Source: a bacterium
Lineage (GTDB): Bacteria; Patescibacteriota; Minisyncoccia; Moranbacterales; GWC2-37-73
Assembly (NCBI GenBank): GCA_003251635.1
Contig: QKEW01000011.1
Coordinates: forward strand, 1-39,410
Direction: 5' to 3'
Length of the DNA stretch: 39,410 bases
In this document: one piece after another, positions 1 through 6,525 of the stretch
Layout: each line of letters begins with the position of its first letter
Position numbering within the stretch: position 1 is the first letter of the stretch
Position numbers and translations under genes: made by a program
Notes under the pieces: model-generated
What the model saw: the letters and a program-made list of their open reading frames with translations, nothing else
What the model was told of the DNA's origin: nothing
Database searches by the model: none

Positions 1-73
1 CAGTGACGCCGTCATTTTTGATACGATTGATGATTTGCTCCTTTAATTCAGGAGCGATTTTGTGTCTTTTCAT
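1..73 (-). CDS. Transposase-like HTH protein, 5' end only
   Basis: The minus strand from 73 encodes 24 residues before the window edge, beginning MKRHKIAPELKEQIINRI and continuing into KNDGV. This basic, helical start with a K-E-Q-I-I-N-R-I core resembles the N-terminal helix-turn-helix of IS3/IS911-type transposase subunits, which bind the ends of their element. Only this fragment is visible, so the catalytic part, the element borders and intactness cannot be judged. A plausible minus-strand promoter lies just upstream. It could also be another HTH regulator. Confidence 0.6.
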   Translation of the reverse strand, partial: MKRHKIAPELKEQIINRIKNDGVT

Positions 74-82
74 AATGCTTGT

Positions 83-111
83 ACATTAACTTTTCTTAAT
101 TAATTATACAA
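83..111 (-). promoter_or_regulatory. Putative promoter of the transposase-like gene
   Basis: Read on the minus strand, TTGTAT (111-106) and TAATGT (88-83) are 17 nt apart, and the -10 ends 9 nt before the ATG at 73. No Shine-Dalgarno is present. Moderate match only. Confidence 0.35.
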
Positions 112-221
112 GTATAGTGTTCAAAATTTGGGGGGAGGGCCAATCGGCCAAAGTGAAGATGGTGGATGTGGGGGAGTAGGTTTTGAGTGTGAAGTTGCTT
201 TTGTTTTTGGGCTTGCTATGC

Positions 222-250
222 TTGACAAAACCCTAATTTAAATTTAGAAT
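222..250 (+). promoter_or_regulatory. Sigma70-type promoter, TTGACA-17-TAGAAT
   Basis: A perfect -35 (TTGACA, 222-227) is followed after 17 nt by TAGAAT (245-250). Transcription would start near 257 and give a leader of about 80 nt before the Shine-Dalgarno-preceded ATG at 336. The stretch 74-335 otherwise holds no gene that I can see. Confidence 0.75.
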
Positions 251-335
251 GCAGCGTTGTTTTAGTTCTTTAATTCTTTATGTTCAGCTGGATTATCAAT
301 ACGGATTTTTTACTATCTCGCTGGGGAGGTTTGAT

Positions 336-791
336 ATGAGTGAAATTCTCAAAAGACTCTGGTCTATTAAATCGGAACTAGACACCCTAATTGAACGGGC
401 TATTAGTTCTATTGGCGAAGTCCAAACCTTGGACGAAGCATGCGAAGCATATTTCGTTTTAGACGATGTTTTTTTTCGGAAAAAATGTTTGGAAATTGCT
501 TTGGACCTTTGTTTTAACTTAGAAGACTTATTTTCTGTTTATCGCGAGGTATTTAATTGTGATGAACAATGGATGTTTCTGTCTATTGAAAAATGGCAAG
601 TGTTTCTTTTGGAATATATCAAAAAAGAACCCAATATTGATGTTGCATGTGATTATCTTTTGAAAGAAGTTCCATTTGATATATTAAAGATATTTGATCA
701 GGAATATAAAGCTGAAATGGCAGAATATATTTTTAAGAGATACAAGGGGGATAGAAAAGCGGATATTGAAATGCACATGGGTATCTGCTAA
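336..791 (+). CDS. Hypothetical protein, acidic, helical (151 aa)
   Basis: I do not recognise this protein. The start at 336 is chosen because GGGGAGGT (323-330) sits 5 nt upstream; an in-frame ATG at 249 lacks a ribosome binding site and overlaps the end of the -10 box. The product begins MSEILKRLWSIKSELDTLI and is rich in Glu, Asp, Leu and Phe, with no signal peptide or membrane segment. It looks like an all-alpha soluble protein made of short helical repeats (runs such as EACEAYFVLDDVFF near residues 33-46). It ends 19 nt before comEC and has its own promoter. Its strong Shine-Dalgarno contrasts with the core genes here. Confidence 0.7.
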   Translation: MSEILKRLWSIKSELDTLIERAISSIGEVQTLDEACEAYFVLDDVFFRKKCLEIALDLCFNLEDLFSVYREVFNCDEQWMFLSIEKWQVFLLEYIKKEPNIDVACDYLLKEVPFDILKIFDQEYKAEMAEYIFKRYKGDRKADIEMHMGIC

Positions 792-798
792 CTTCTGC

Positions 799-804
799 TA
801 TAAT
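799..804 (+). promoter_or_regulatory. -10 box (TATAAT) directly before comEC-like gene
   Basis: A consensus TATAAT ends 6 nt before the ATG at 811. Transcription from it would start at or next to the ATG, giving a leaderless mRNA. No good -35 is seen 16-18 nt upstream, and there is no Shine-Dalgarno. Confidence 0.5.
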
Positions 805-810
805 CCAAAC

Positions 811-2262
811 ATGACTAAGTCGAAAATTTTTTTAGTCGGAACAATTGTTTGGATCGGGGCGGTGGGGCTACAATCTTGGCGGGATTTTTCCTTTGGAAAT
901 TTCCCGCTTTTAATTTTGGCAATTTCCCTGGCGGCGGTCTTTTGGAAAAATAAGACCGCTTTTTTATTGGCCGGATTTTTGTTGATTTTTGTTTTGGGCG
1001 TCTGGCGAAGCGAAAACGCTCTTTCGGCTGCTCAGGAAAATTCTTTGAACGGTCAAAAAATTCAGGAAAAAGCCCGGGTCTTAAAATCCGAGAGAAAAGA
1101 AACCACTCAAAAAATCGTGGTCGAATTGGAAAAGAGTCGGAAGAAAGTTTTGTTGACTGAGAATTTGGCCCAGCAATATTCCTATGGTCAGGATTTGGAA
1201 ATCGAGTGCGTCTTGAAAACCCCGGAAAATTTTGATGATAATTTTGATTACCGAATGTATTTGGCCAAAGATAAAATTTACTATCTGGGCGACAAAGCTA
1301 AAATCATCTCGACTGACCGCTGGCAAGGCAACCGAATTTACGGCGGTTTTTTGCAAATTAAAAAAAGTTTGGAAAAAAATATTGACCGGGCCATTTCGCA
1401 GCCCCAAGCGGCTTTGGCCAACGGCATGCTTTTTGGCGGTAGCGGTGCGATGTCGGAAAAAATGCAAGAAGCTTTTTCGCGAACCGGCATGACACACATC
1501 GTGGCCGTGTCCGGTTTTAATGTGACCATCATTGCCGAGTATCTGGTTTTGGTCGGCATATTTTTGGGTCTGTGGCGGAATCAAGCACTTTGGGCAGCTC
1601 TGATTGGAATTTTTATTTTCGTGGCCATGATCGGTTTTCCGGCTTCGGCGGTGCGCGCCGGAGTGATGGGGGCGGTTTTGATTTGGGCTATGAAAAGTGG
1701 ACGACTGGCCAATTCACTCAATGCCATTTTTTTAGCTGGGGCGGTGATGCTTTGGTTTAATCCGCTGCTCCTTCGCTATGATGTGGGTTTTCAACTTTCT
1801 TTTTTGGCGACTTTGGGAATCGTGCTCTTTGCGCCATTGGCTGAAAAAATTTCTTTGAAAAAATATGATTTCGGCGGAATTGGAGAAATTATTTTCCTGA
1901 CGCTTTGTGCTCAGATTTTGGTCTGGCCGATCATTGCTTTTAATTTTCAAACGGTTTCTCTGATTTCTTTATTAGCCAACATTTTGATTTTGCCAGTCAT
2001 TCCCTTGGCCATGCTGTTTTCTTTTTTGGCGGCTTTGAGCGGATTTTTCCTACCAGATGGTTTGAATGCTATGGCCTGGCTGGCCTTTTTGATTTTAGAT
2101 TGGGAGATCAAGGTGATTGAATTTCTGGGCAGTTTTAGTTGGGCCAGTCGGGAGCTGGGAAGTTTTAGCGTGCTTGGGGTGGTTAGCTATTATTTGATTT
2201 TGGCTTTTATTTTTTTCTTGATAAAATTAAAAACAAAAATAAACGACAATGAAAAATCGTAA
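811..2262 (+). CDS. ComEC/Rec2-family DNA-uptake channel, membrane part
   Basis: ComEC forms the inner-membrane channel that carries single-stranded DNA into the cell during natural transformation. This 483-residue protein has N-terminal hydrophobic segments, a soluble stretch (about residues 75-200, the DUF4131-like region), then a multi-spanning Competence domain with the family motif THIVAVSGFN (His near 229). It ends after the membrane domain and lacks the C-terminal metallo-beta-lactamase domain usually fused to it. That domain is encoded separately by the next gene, which overlaps by 14 nt. The start at 811 is chosen because the family-like hydrophobic N-terminus begins there and a TATAAT lies just before it; an upstream start at 694 would lie inside the preceding gene. 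Confidence 0.9.
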   Translation: MTKSKIFLVGTIVWIGAVGLQSWRDFSFGNFPLLILAISLAAVFWKNKTAFLLAGFLLIFVLGVWRSENALSAAQENSLNGQKIQEKARVLKSERKETTQKIVVELEKSRKKVLLTENLAQQYSYGQDLEIECVLKTPENFDDNFDYRMYLAKDKIYYLGDKAKIISTDRWQGNRIYGGFLQIKKSLEKNIDRAISQPQAALANGMLFGGSGAMSEKMQEAFSRTGMTHIVAVSGFNVTIIAEYLVLVGIFLGLWRNQALWAALIGIFIFVAMIGFPASAVRAGVMGAVLIWAMKSGRLANSLNAIFLAGAVMLWFNPLLLRYDVGFQLSFLATLGIVLFAPLAEKISLKKYDFGGIGEIIFLTLCAQILVWPIIAFNFQTVSLISLLANILILPVIPLAMLFSFLAALSGFFLPDGLNAMAWLAFLILDWEIKVIEFLGSFSWASRELGSFSVLGVVSYYLILAFIFFLIKLKTKINDNEKS

Positions 2263-3118
2263 ACCGATTTATTTTTTAATTTTTGTTTTATTGGTCCTGG
2301 CGCTGATTTTGGCTGGGATTATTTTGGCAGTGGATCGCAAAAAACTGAAAGTAATTTTCTTTGATGTGGGTCAGGGCGATGCGATTTTGATTTCGCAGGG
2401 CAAAAATCAACTTTTGATCGATGGTGGCAAGAGCGAACAGGTTTTATTGGAAAAGATTGGGCGCTATGTGCCTTTTTGGGATCGGAAAATTGAAACGGTT
2501 TTGATCACTCATCCAGATTTTGATCACATCGGCGGTTTGCCGGCAATTTTTCGAGCTTATCAAGTTGATAGCGTGATCCAAACCGGGGCTCAAAGTGATT
2601 CAAAAACCTTTGGAGTTTTGGAAGATTTAATCAAACAAGAAAACAGCGTGCAAATTGAGGGCACAGTCGGAGTGGAAATTAAATGGCCGCAAGAAGCTCA
2701 GTTGAAAATAATTTTTCCCTTTGAAAGCGTTTCTGGCTCAATTAAAGACACGAATGGAGCCAGCCTAACGACCAAATTAACTTTTGGCCAAAACAGTTTT
2801 TTGCTAACCGGAGATTTGCCGTCGGAAAAAGAATTGGAAATTTTGAACAGCAACGTGGATATTGAGGCGGATGTTTTGAAAGTGGCTCACCATGGCAGCA
2901 AATATTCAAGCAGTGAGGAATTTTTGCAAAAAGTTCAGCCCCAGATCTCAATCATCTCAGTTGGCAAAAATAGTTATGGTCATCCGAGCCAAGAAATCTT
3001 GGAAAGACTTTCGCGCCTTGGCAGCGAAATTTGGCGAACCGATCAAGTCGGGGATGTGATTTTTGAATGTCCAGATCCAAATCAGGATTGTCAAAGGTTG
3101 AAAAGCGTGCTAAATTAG
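2249..3118 (+). CDS. ComEC-type metallo-beta-lactamase-fold hydrolase, membrane anchored
   Basis: This 289-residue protein corresponds to the C-terminal domain of ComEC, here a separate polypeptide. Residues 7-27 form a transmembrane anchor or signal. The fold's metal motifs are visible: FFDVGQGDAIL (38-47), HPDFDH (88-93), TGD (187-189), AHHGSKYSS (213-221) and GHPS (244-247). ComEC domains of this kind are thought to degrade the non-transported strand or to process DNA at the membrane; a nuclease activity is inferred, not shown. The gene starts inside the end of the channel gene (14-nt overlap), so the two are probably co-translated. The anchor would place the domain on the outer face, as expected for ComEC. 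Confidence 0.88.
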   Translation: MKNRKPIYFLIFVLLVLALILAGIILAVDRKKLKVIFFDVGQGDAILISQGKNQLLIDGGKSEQVLLEKIGRYVPFWDRKIETVLITHPDFDHIGGLPAIFRAYQVDSVIQTGAQSDSKTFGVLEDLIKQENSVQIEGTVGVEIKWPQEAQLKIIFPFESVSGSIKDTNGASLTTKLTFGQNSFLLTGDLPSEKELEILNSNVDIEADVLKVAHHGSKYSSSEEFLQKVQPQISIISVGKNSYGHPSQEILERLSRLGSEIWRTDQVGDVIFECPDPNQDCQRLKSVLN

Positions 3119-3152
3119 CCAATGAAATCAAATAATTAATTTTTAAAAAGTT

Positions 3153-3758
3153 ATGGAAAAACATCCTAAAAAAGAAAGAACTTTTGTGATCATCAAGCCG
3201 GATGGCGTGCAGCGGTCTTTGGTGGGCGAGATTATTGGACGAATTGAGCGCACGGGTTTGAAAATTACAGCTATGAAATTTTTGGTACCCAAAGAAGAAC
3301 AATGCTGGACGCACTATAATAAAGATGATAAGTGGTTTTTGGAAAAAGGCACCAAAATTGCCAAGCAAAGAGAGGAGCGCGGTTTGAAATTGGAAAAAGA
3401 ACCAATTGAATACGGTCGGGACATTATTGGGCAGTTGGTAAAATTTATGACCAGTGGTCCGGTATTGGCGATGGTAATTGAAGGTAATCAAGCAGTTGGT
3501 GTGGTGACCAAGTTGGTAGGCGGAACCGAACCGCTTTCATCCGATGTGGGAACCATTCGAGGCGATTTAACTTTGGATTCCTATGACCTGGCCGGCTTGG
3601 ATGAACGGGCTGTGCGCAATTTGATTCATTGTTCTGACCAACCTTCAGAAGCTGAAAGAGAAATTAAGATTTGGTTTGATGAAAGTGAAATTGTAAAATA
3701 CCGATCTTTACAGGAAGCCATTCTTTACGATGTAAATTTGGATGGAATTTTGGAATAG
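3153..3758 (+). CDS. ndk: Nucleoside diphosphate kinase with two insertions
   Basis: Ndk moves the terminal phosphate between nucleoside triphosphates and diphosphates through a phospho-histidine. The signature is clear: IIKPDGVQR (13-21, ATP-binding Lys15), FMTSGPVLAMVIEG (98-111), GTIRGD (133-138), and NLIHCSDQPSEAEREI with catalytic His159 (156-171). At 201 residues it is about 50-60 longer than usual. The extra sequence falls after HY (about 56-93, charged and helical) and between RGD and the active-site His (about 139-154), plus a C-terminal tail. Enlarged Ndk proteins occur in some CPR bacteria. A strong terminator follows. No Shine-Dalgarno is seen. Confidence 0.95.
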   Translation: MEKHPKKERTFVIIKPDGVQRSLVGEIIGRIERTGLKITAMKFLVPKEEQCWTHYNKDDKWFLEKGTKIAKQREERGLKLEKEPIEYGRDIIGQLVKFMTSGPVLAMVIEGNQAVGVVTKLVGGTEPLSSDVGTIRGDLTLDSYDLAGLDERAVRNLIHCSDQPSEAEREIKIWFDESEIVKYRSLQEAILYDVNLDGILE

Positions 3759-3783
3759 AATATTTGCAGAAAAATCTTATTTG

Positions 3784-3813
3784 AAAAACCGGTTTTCACT
3801 AGCCGGTTTTTTT
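3784..3813 (+). terminator. Rho-independent terminator after ndk
   Basis: The arms AAAAACCGG (3784-3792) and CCGGTTTTT (3803-3811) enclose a 10-nt loop, and the right arm merges into a T run. Confidence 0.9.
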
Positions 3814-3816
3814 GTG

Positions 3817-3845
3817 TTGACAGAAATTTTGAAATTGTGTATATT
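3817..3845 (+). promoter_or_regulatory. Near-consensus promoter, TTGACA-17-TATATT
   Basis: TTGACA (3817-3822), a 17-nt spacer and TATATT (3840-3845). The -10 ends 6 nt before an ATG at 3852, so the transcript would be leaderless. It lies directly after the ndk terminator and drives a short unit closed by another terminator at about 3987. Confidence 0.8.
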
Positions 3846-3851
3846 GGTCCT

Positions 3852-3935
3852 ATGAAGAATTACTCAACAAAATTGGCGATTATTGTTCTCGGACTCATTG
3901 GAGTGCGCCATTTTTTGCCGGGTAAAGTTTCATAG
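3852..3935 (+). CDS. Candidate 27-residue leaderless membrane micropeptide
   Basis: The ORF starts at the ATG where the promoter at 3817-3845 would begin transcription. It encodes MKNYSTKLAIIVLGLIGVRH followed by FLPGKVS: a short charged N-terminus, about 12 hydrophobic residues and a basic tail, like a micropeptide with one membrane segment or a truncated signal peptide. There is no Shine-Dalgarno. The whole transcript would be roughly 135 nt, from 3852 to the terminator near 3987, and could equally be a small regulatory RNA. I do not recognise a family. The promoter and terminator are strong; translation is inferred. Confidence 0.45.
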   Translation: MKNYSTKLAIIVLGLIGVRHFLPGKVS

Positions 3936-3961
3936 GAAATAAATAAAAATTTTCTTGGAAA

Positions 3962-3987
3962 GAACCCGGCAAAAGCCGGGATTTTTA
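3962..3987 (+). terminator. Terminator closing the micropeptide unit
   Basis: The stem CCCGGC (3965-3970) / GCCGGG (3975-3980) has a tight AAAA loop and is followed by ATTTTTAG. It is GC-rich against an AT-rich background. Confidence 0.8.
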
Positions 3988-4055
3988 GTTACTTAACAAT
4001 TTTATCAACTTAAAACTGACAACCCAATGAGTTGACTATATTTTAGGAGGGAATG

Positions 4056-4238
4056 ATGGATGATTTTCATTTACCAAATATAACTGCCAATTACCCGGTT
4101 ATTGTGAGGGATTTAGAGTCAAAATTACGAAATCCTGGTAACAATCCTGTAAAAAATTTTGTCGATTTTATGCTCTTGAATTCCCTGAAGCGTTGTTTGA
4201 GCGTAAATGGTATTAATAATTCAAGCCGAAGGAGATGA
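4056..4238 (+). CDS. Hypothetical small protein (60 aa), first of a peptide pair
   Basis: AGGAGG (4045-4050) lies 5 nt before the ATG at 4056 and 2 nt before an alternative ATG at 4053, so 4056 is preferred. The product, MDDFHLPNITANYPVIVRDL and on, is soluble with no signal peptide or membrane segment, and I do not recognise it. Its stop (TGA, 4236-4238) sits 2 nt before the ATG of the next small gene, so the two are almost certainly translated together. The pair is bounded by a terminator on each side (about 3987 and 4511). A possible -10 (TATATT, 4037-4042) would overlap the region just before the Shine-Dalgarno. Confidence 0.6.
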   Translation: MDDFHLPNITANYPVIVRDLESKLRNPGNNPVKNFVDFMLLNSLKRCLSVNGINNSSRRR

Positions 4239-4240
4239 TT

Positions 4241-4441
4241 ATGGGACTAAAAGGCGGAACGGGTAATGGGATTGAAGTAAATGCGACTAAAGAGAGTAGT
4301 TTAACGACAGTAGAAAAAACAAGCGGGGTTGTTTCTACTGCTGATCCTGCCAACACTAGCGTTGCTCAAGAAGAAAGAAGAGCATTTCAGGAAAGTCTTG
4401 GCTGTAACGGGGGTTTGTGGTGCAGGAGGGAAAATAATTAA
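4241..4441 (+). CDS. Hypothetical small Gly/Ser/Thr-rich peptide (66 aa)
   Basis: AAGGAGA (4229-4235) lies 5 nt before the ATG at 4241; an ATG at 4235 would have no spacing. The peptide starts MGLKGGTGNGIEVNATK, has a Ser/Thr/Val/Ala-rich middle, and ends with a Cys-containing tail, GCNGGLWCRRENN. A hydrophilic leader with a short Gly/Cys/Trp C-terminus is reminiscent of precursor peptides, but no double-glycine cleavage site, transporter or modification enzyme is evident nearby, so this is only a suggestion. It is coupled to the upstream 60-aa gene and followed by a strong terminator. Family unknown. Confidence 0.6.
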   Translation: MGLKGGTGNGIEVNATKESSLTTVEKTSGVVSTADPANTSVAQEERRAFQESLGCNGGLWCRRENN

Positions 4442-4470
4442 AAAACAGCCGTGACAAAATCGTGGCTGAG

Positions 4471-4511
4471 AGGGGACTGGTTACAATAATTTATTCCAGT
4501 TCCCTTTTTTT
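4471..4511 (+). terminator. Terminator after the peptide pair
   Basis: GGGGACTGG (4472-4480) pairs with CCAGTTCCC (4496-4504), one G-T wobble, followed by a run of seven Ts. A smaller hairpin, CAGCC/GGCTG, lies at 4446-4468 just upstream. Confidence 0.85.
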
Positions 4512-4573
4512 ATTCTCAAAAATGCCAAAATGATTGTTTTAGTATATAATAAAAAAGTTAAAATATTTTCACT

Positions 4574-5794
4574 ATGCCCAACTTTTTAAAAAAATTCTTT
4601 TTGTTTTTGATGAATCTGGCGATTGTGGCAGCCCTGATTTTGATTGGCTGGAAATTCCGTCAAATTTATCAAGATAAGCATGGTAGCTTGGATTCCCTGG
4701 ATGATGTTCCGGTTGAATTGCAAAAGGAAATTTCTCAGGCTCAGAAAAATTTTGTTGAAAATTTTCCATCCAAACTTTCTGACGGATCTCTAAGGACTTT
4801 TATTTGGCAATATGCCGGTAAGAAATATTCCGTCAATCAGACCCTTTATGCTTCGATCTATGAGTTTTATCAGGATCAGCCCAAGACCTATACCTACTTT
4901 AATGAACTGCCGGCAAACTGGGAGGAACAATATTATGGAATGTTTTTAGCAAAAAACGATAAGGATGATACCATTGAACAACTATTAAAGGCGATTCGCG
5001 TTCAAGGTTTGCAAAATGGTTTGTCTGAAGATGAATTGGTGGAATTGGTGGTAGCTTTTGTGCAAGCTATTCCCTATGATGAGCAAAAGGCGGCTAATAT
5101 TTTGAATCGTAGCAATGATGAGCTGATTAGTTATCCATATGAAGTTTTATACAACAATAAAGGGGTTTGCTCGGACAAAAGTTTCTTAGCGGCCGATCTT
5201 TTGCGCGAGCTGGGTTATGGAACGGCAATTTTTGTGTTTGAAAATGAAAATCATATGGCAGTGGGGGTCCAATGTCCGATGGAATATTCAAACTATTCCA
5301 GTGGATATTGTTTTGTAGAAACTACCAGCAACGGGGCTAAAATCGGCATTGTGCCTAATTTGAAAGCTGGGGTTGGTCAGGCTGCCGACTTGGAGGAAAT
5401 AGGTTCTTTCGACAAGAATGGATCGCAAAATTTGCAGATAAAATTAACGGATGTTGAAATTTTTCAAGAAACTTCTGGGCAAGAGTATGAAGGGATAATA
5501 AAAACGGTTGAGGTTAACCGAGAAATTGTTGCCTTGAAAGCCGAAATTAATGAAATGTCCGCAGAAATTCAGCAATTGAAAAAAGAAGTTGAATCATTGG
5601 AAGATTATTTGAAAGACAAAAAAGAGACGCTGGAGAAATATCTGGAGGATGGCAACATTGATAAATACAATGAGCGAGTAAAAGTTTACAATGAAAAACT
5701 GGAGGAGTATGAAGATGTGATAAAGGATTACAATAAAAAGGTTGGAGAGTTTAATGAAAAAGTTAATCGTTATAATTATCTGATAAAGCTTTGA
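4574..5794 (+). CDS. Membrane-anchored transglutaminase-like protein with C-terminal coiled coil
   Basis: This 406-residue protein has an N-terminal membrane anchor (about 7-26), then a domain resembling the transglutaminase/cysteine-protease-like fold: NNKGVCSDKSFLAADLLREL (Cys199), ENENHMAVGVQCP (His227) and CFVETTSNG, where the third catalytic position appears to be Glu249 rather than the usual Asp. The C-terminal part, about residues 315-400, is a long heptad-like Glu/Lys/Leu/Ile coiled coil. The domain would face the outside. Such proteins may cleave or cross-link peptides or wall material, but the substrate is unknown. A TATAAT lies at 4545-4550; no Shine-Dalgarno is present. The Cys-His pair is intact, so activity is possible. 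Confidence 0.75.
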   Translation: MPNFLKKFFLFLMNLAIVAALILIGWKFRQIYQDKHGSLDSLDDVPVELQKEISQAQKNFVENFPSKLSDGSLRTFIWQYAGKKYSVNQTLYASIYEFYQDQPKTYTYFNELPANWEEQYYGMFLAKNDKDDTIEQLLKAIRVQGLQNGLSEDELVELVVAFVQAIPYDEQKAANILNRSNDELISYPYEVLYNNKGVCSDKSFLAADLLRELGYGTAIFVFENENHMAVGVQCPMEYSNYSSGYCFVETTSNGAKIGIVPNLKAGVGQAADLEEIGSFDKNGSQNLQIKLTDVEIFQETSGQEYEGIIKTVEVNREIVALKAEINEMSAEIQQLKKEVESLEDYLKDKKETLEKYLEDGNIDKYNERVKVYNEKLEEYEDVIKDYNKKVGEFNEKVNRYNYLIKL

Positions 5795-5821
5795 TAATTT
5801 TTTAAAAACAAAAAAGAAACC

Positions 5822-6442
5822 ATGTCTAGAAAATTATTCTTGGATATTGAAACCATTCCAGCTGGGGAAGAAAGCTTGGAAAAACTGCAAAAAATATTCA
5901 GTAAAAAAGGAAAAGATGAAGAAAAGTTTGAGGATTTTGTGGCTAAAACTACTTTCGAAGGCGCTTTTGGGCGAATTTTATGTATCGGCTACGCGGTTGA
6001 TGATCAACAATCCCAAGTTTTCTATAATGAGAATGATGAAAGGAAAACTTTGCGAGAATTTTGGGAGTTAGCCAGGACCTGCCAGCTTTTTGTGGGACAC
6101 AATGTGATGGATTTTGATTTACGTTTTATTTATCAGCGTTCAATTGTGCACAATGTGCAGCCGTCAATCGAGTTGAATTTTGCCCGTTATCGCAATTTTC
6201 CGATTTTTGATACCATGCGTGAATGGAGCAAGTGGTCAATGGGCAGTGTTGGACTGGAAACTTTGGCTTTGGCTTTGGACATTCCGTCACCAAAAGACGA
6301 TGGAATTGACGGATCGCAGGTTTGGGAATTTTTTCAAAAAGGAAAGGTTAAAGAAATTTTGGAATATTGCAAACGGGATGTTGATACTACCCGGGAAGTT
6401 TACAAAAAAATGACCTTCCAAAATCAGCCAACTTTATTTTAA
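5822..6442 (+). CDS. Predicted 3'-5' exonuclease, PolB-proofreading-like
   Basis: A 206-residue DEDD-superfamily exonuclease of the type related to the proofreading domain of B-family DNA polymerases (PF10108-like). Exo I is LFLDIET (Asp8, Glu10), Exo II is VGHNVMDFDL (Asp97), and Exo III is EYCKRDVDTT (Tyr182, Asp186), giving the DEDDy set. No polymerase domain is attached and the length fits the standalone family. It would trim 3' ends of DNA or RNA in the cytoplasm; the substrate is unknown. It lies 27 nt after the transglutaminase-like gene and has no Shine-Dalgarno. Confidence 0.88.
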   Translation: MSRKLFLDIETIPAGEESLEKLQKIFSKKGKDEEKFEDFVAKTTFEGAFGRILCIGYAVDDQQSQVFYNENDERKTLREFWELARTCQLFVGHNVMDFDLRFIYQRSIVHNVQPSIELNFARYRNFPIFDTMREWSKWSMGSVGLETLALALDIPSPKDDGIDGSQVWEFFQKGKVKEILEYCKRDVDTTREVYKKMTFQNQPTLF

Positions 6443-6525
6443 TTAACTTATCTACAGTTTGGTTTTAAAATCATTATTTTTATGTTATAATTTGAGCGTA
6501 AGGTTTTTAATTAATTAAAAATAAA

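Noticed and set aside
694-811. Longer ComEC start at 694
   Set aside because: It would overlap the end of the hypothetical gene and add a non-hydrophobic, unconserved lead; the TATAAT at 799-804 and the membrane start favour 811.
1081-1584. 167-aa minus-strand ORF inside the ComEC channel gene
   Set aside because: It lies wholly within a strongly supported coding gene and has no ribosome binding site or motif.
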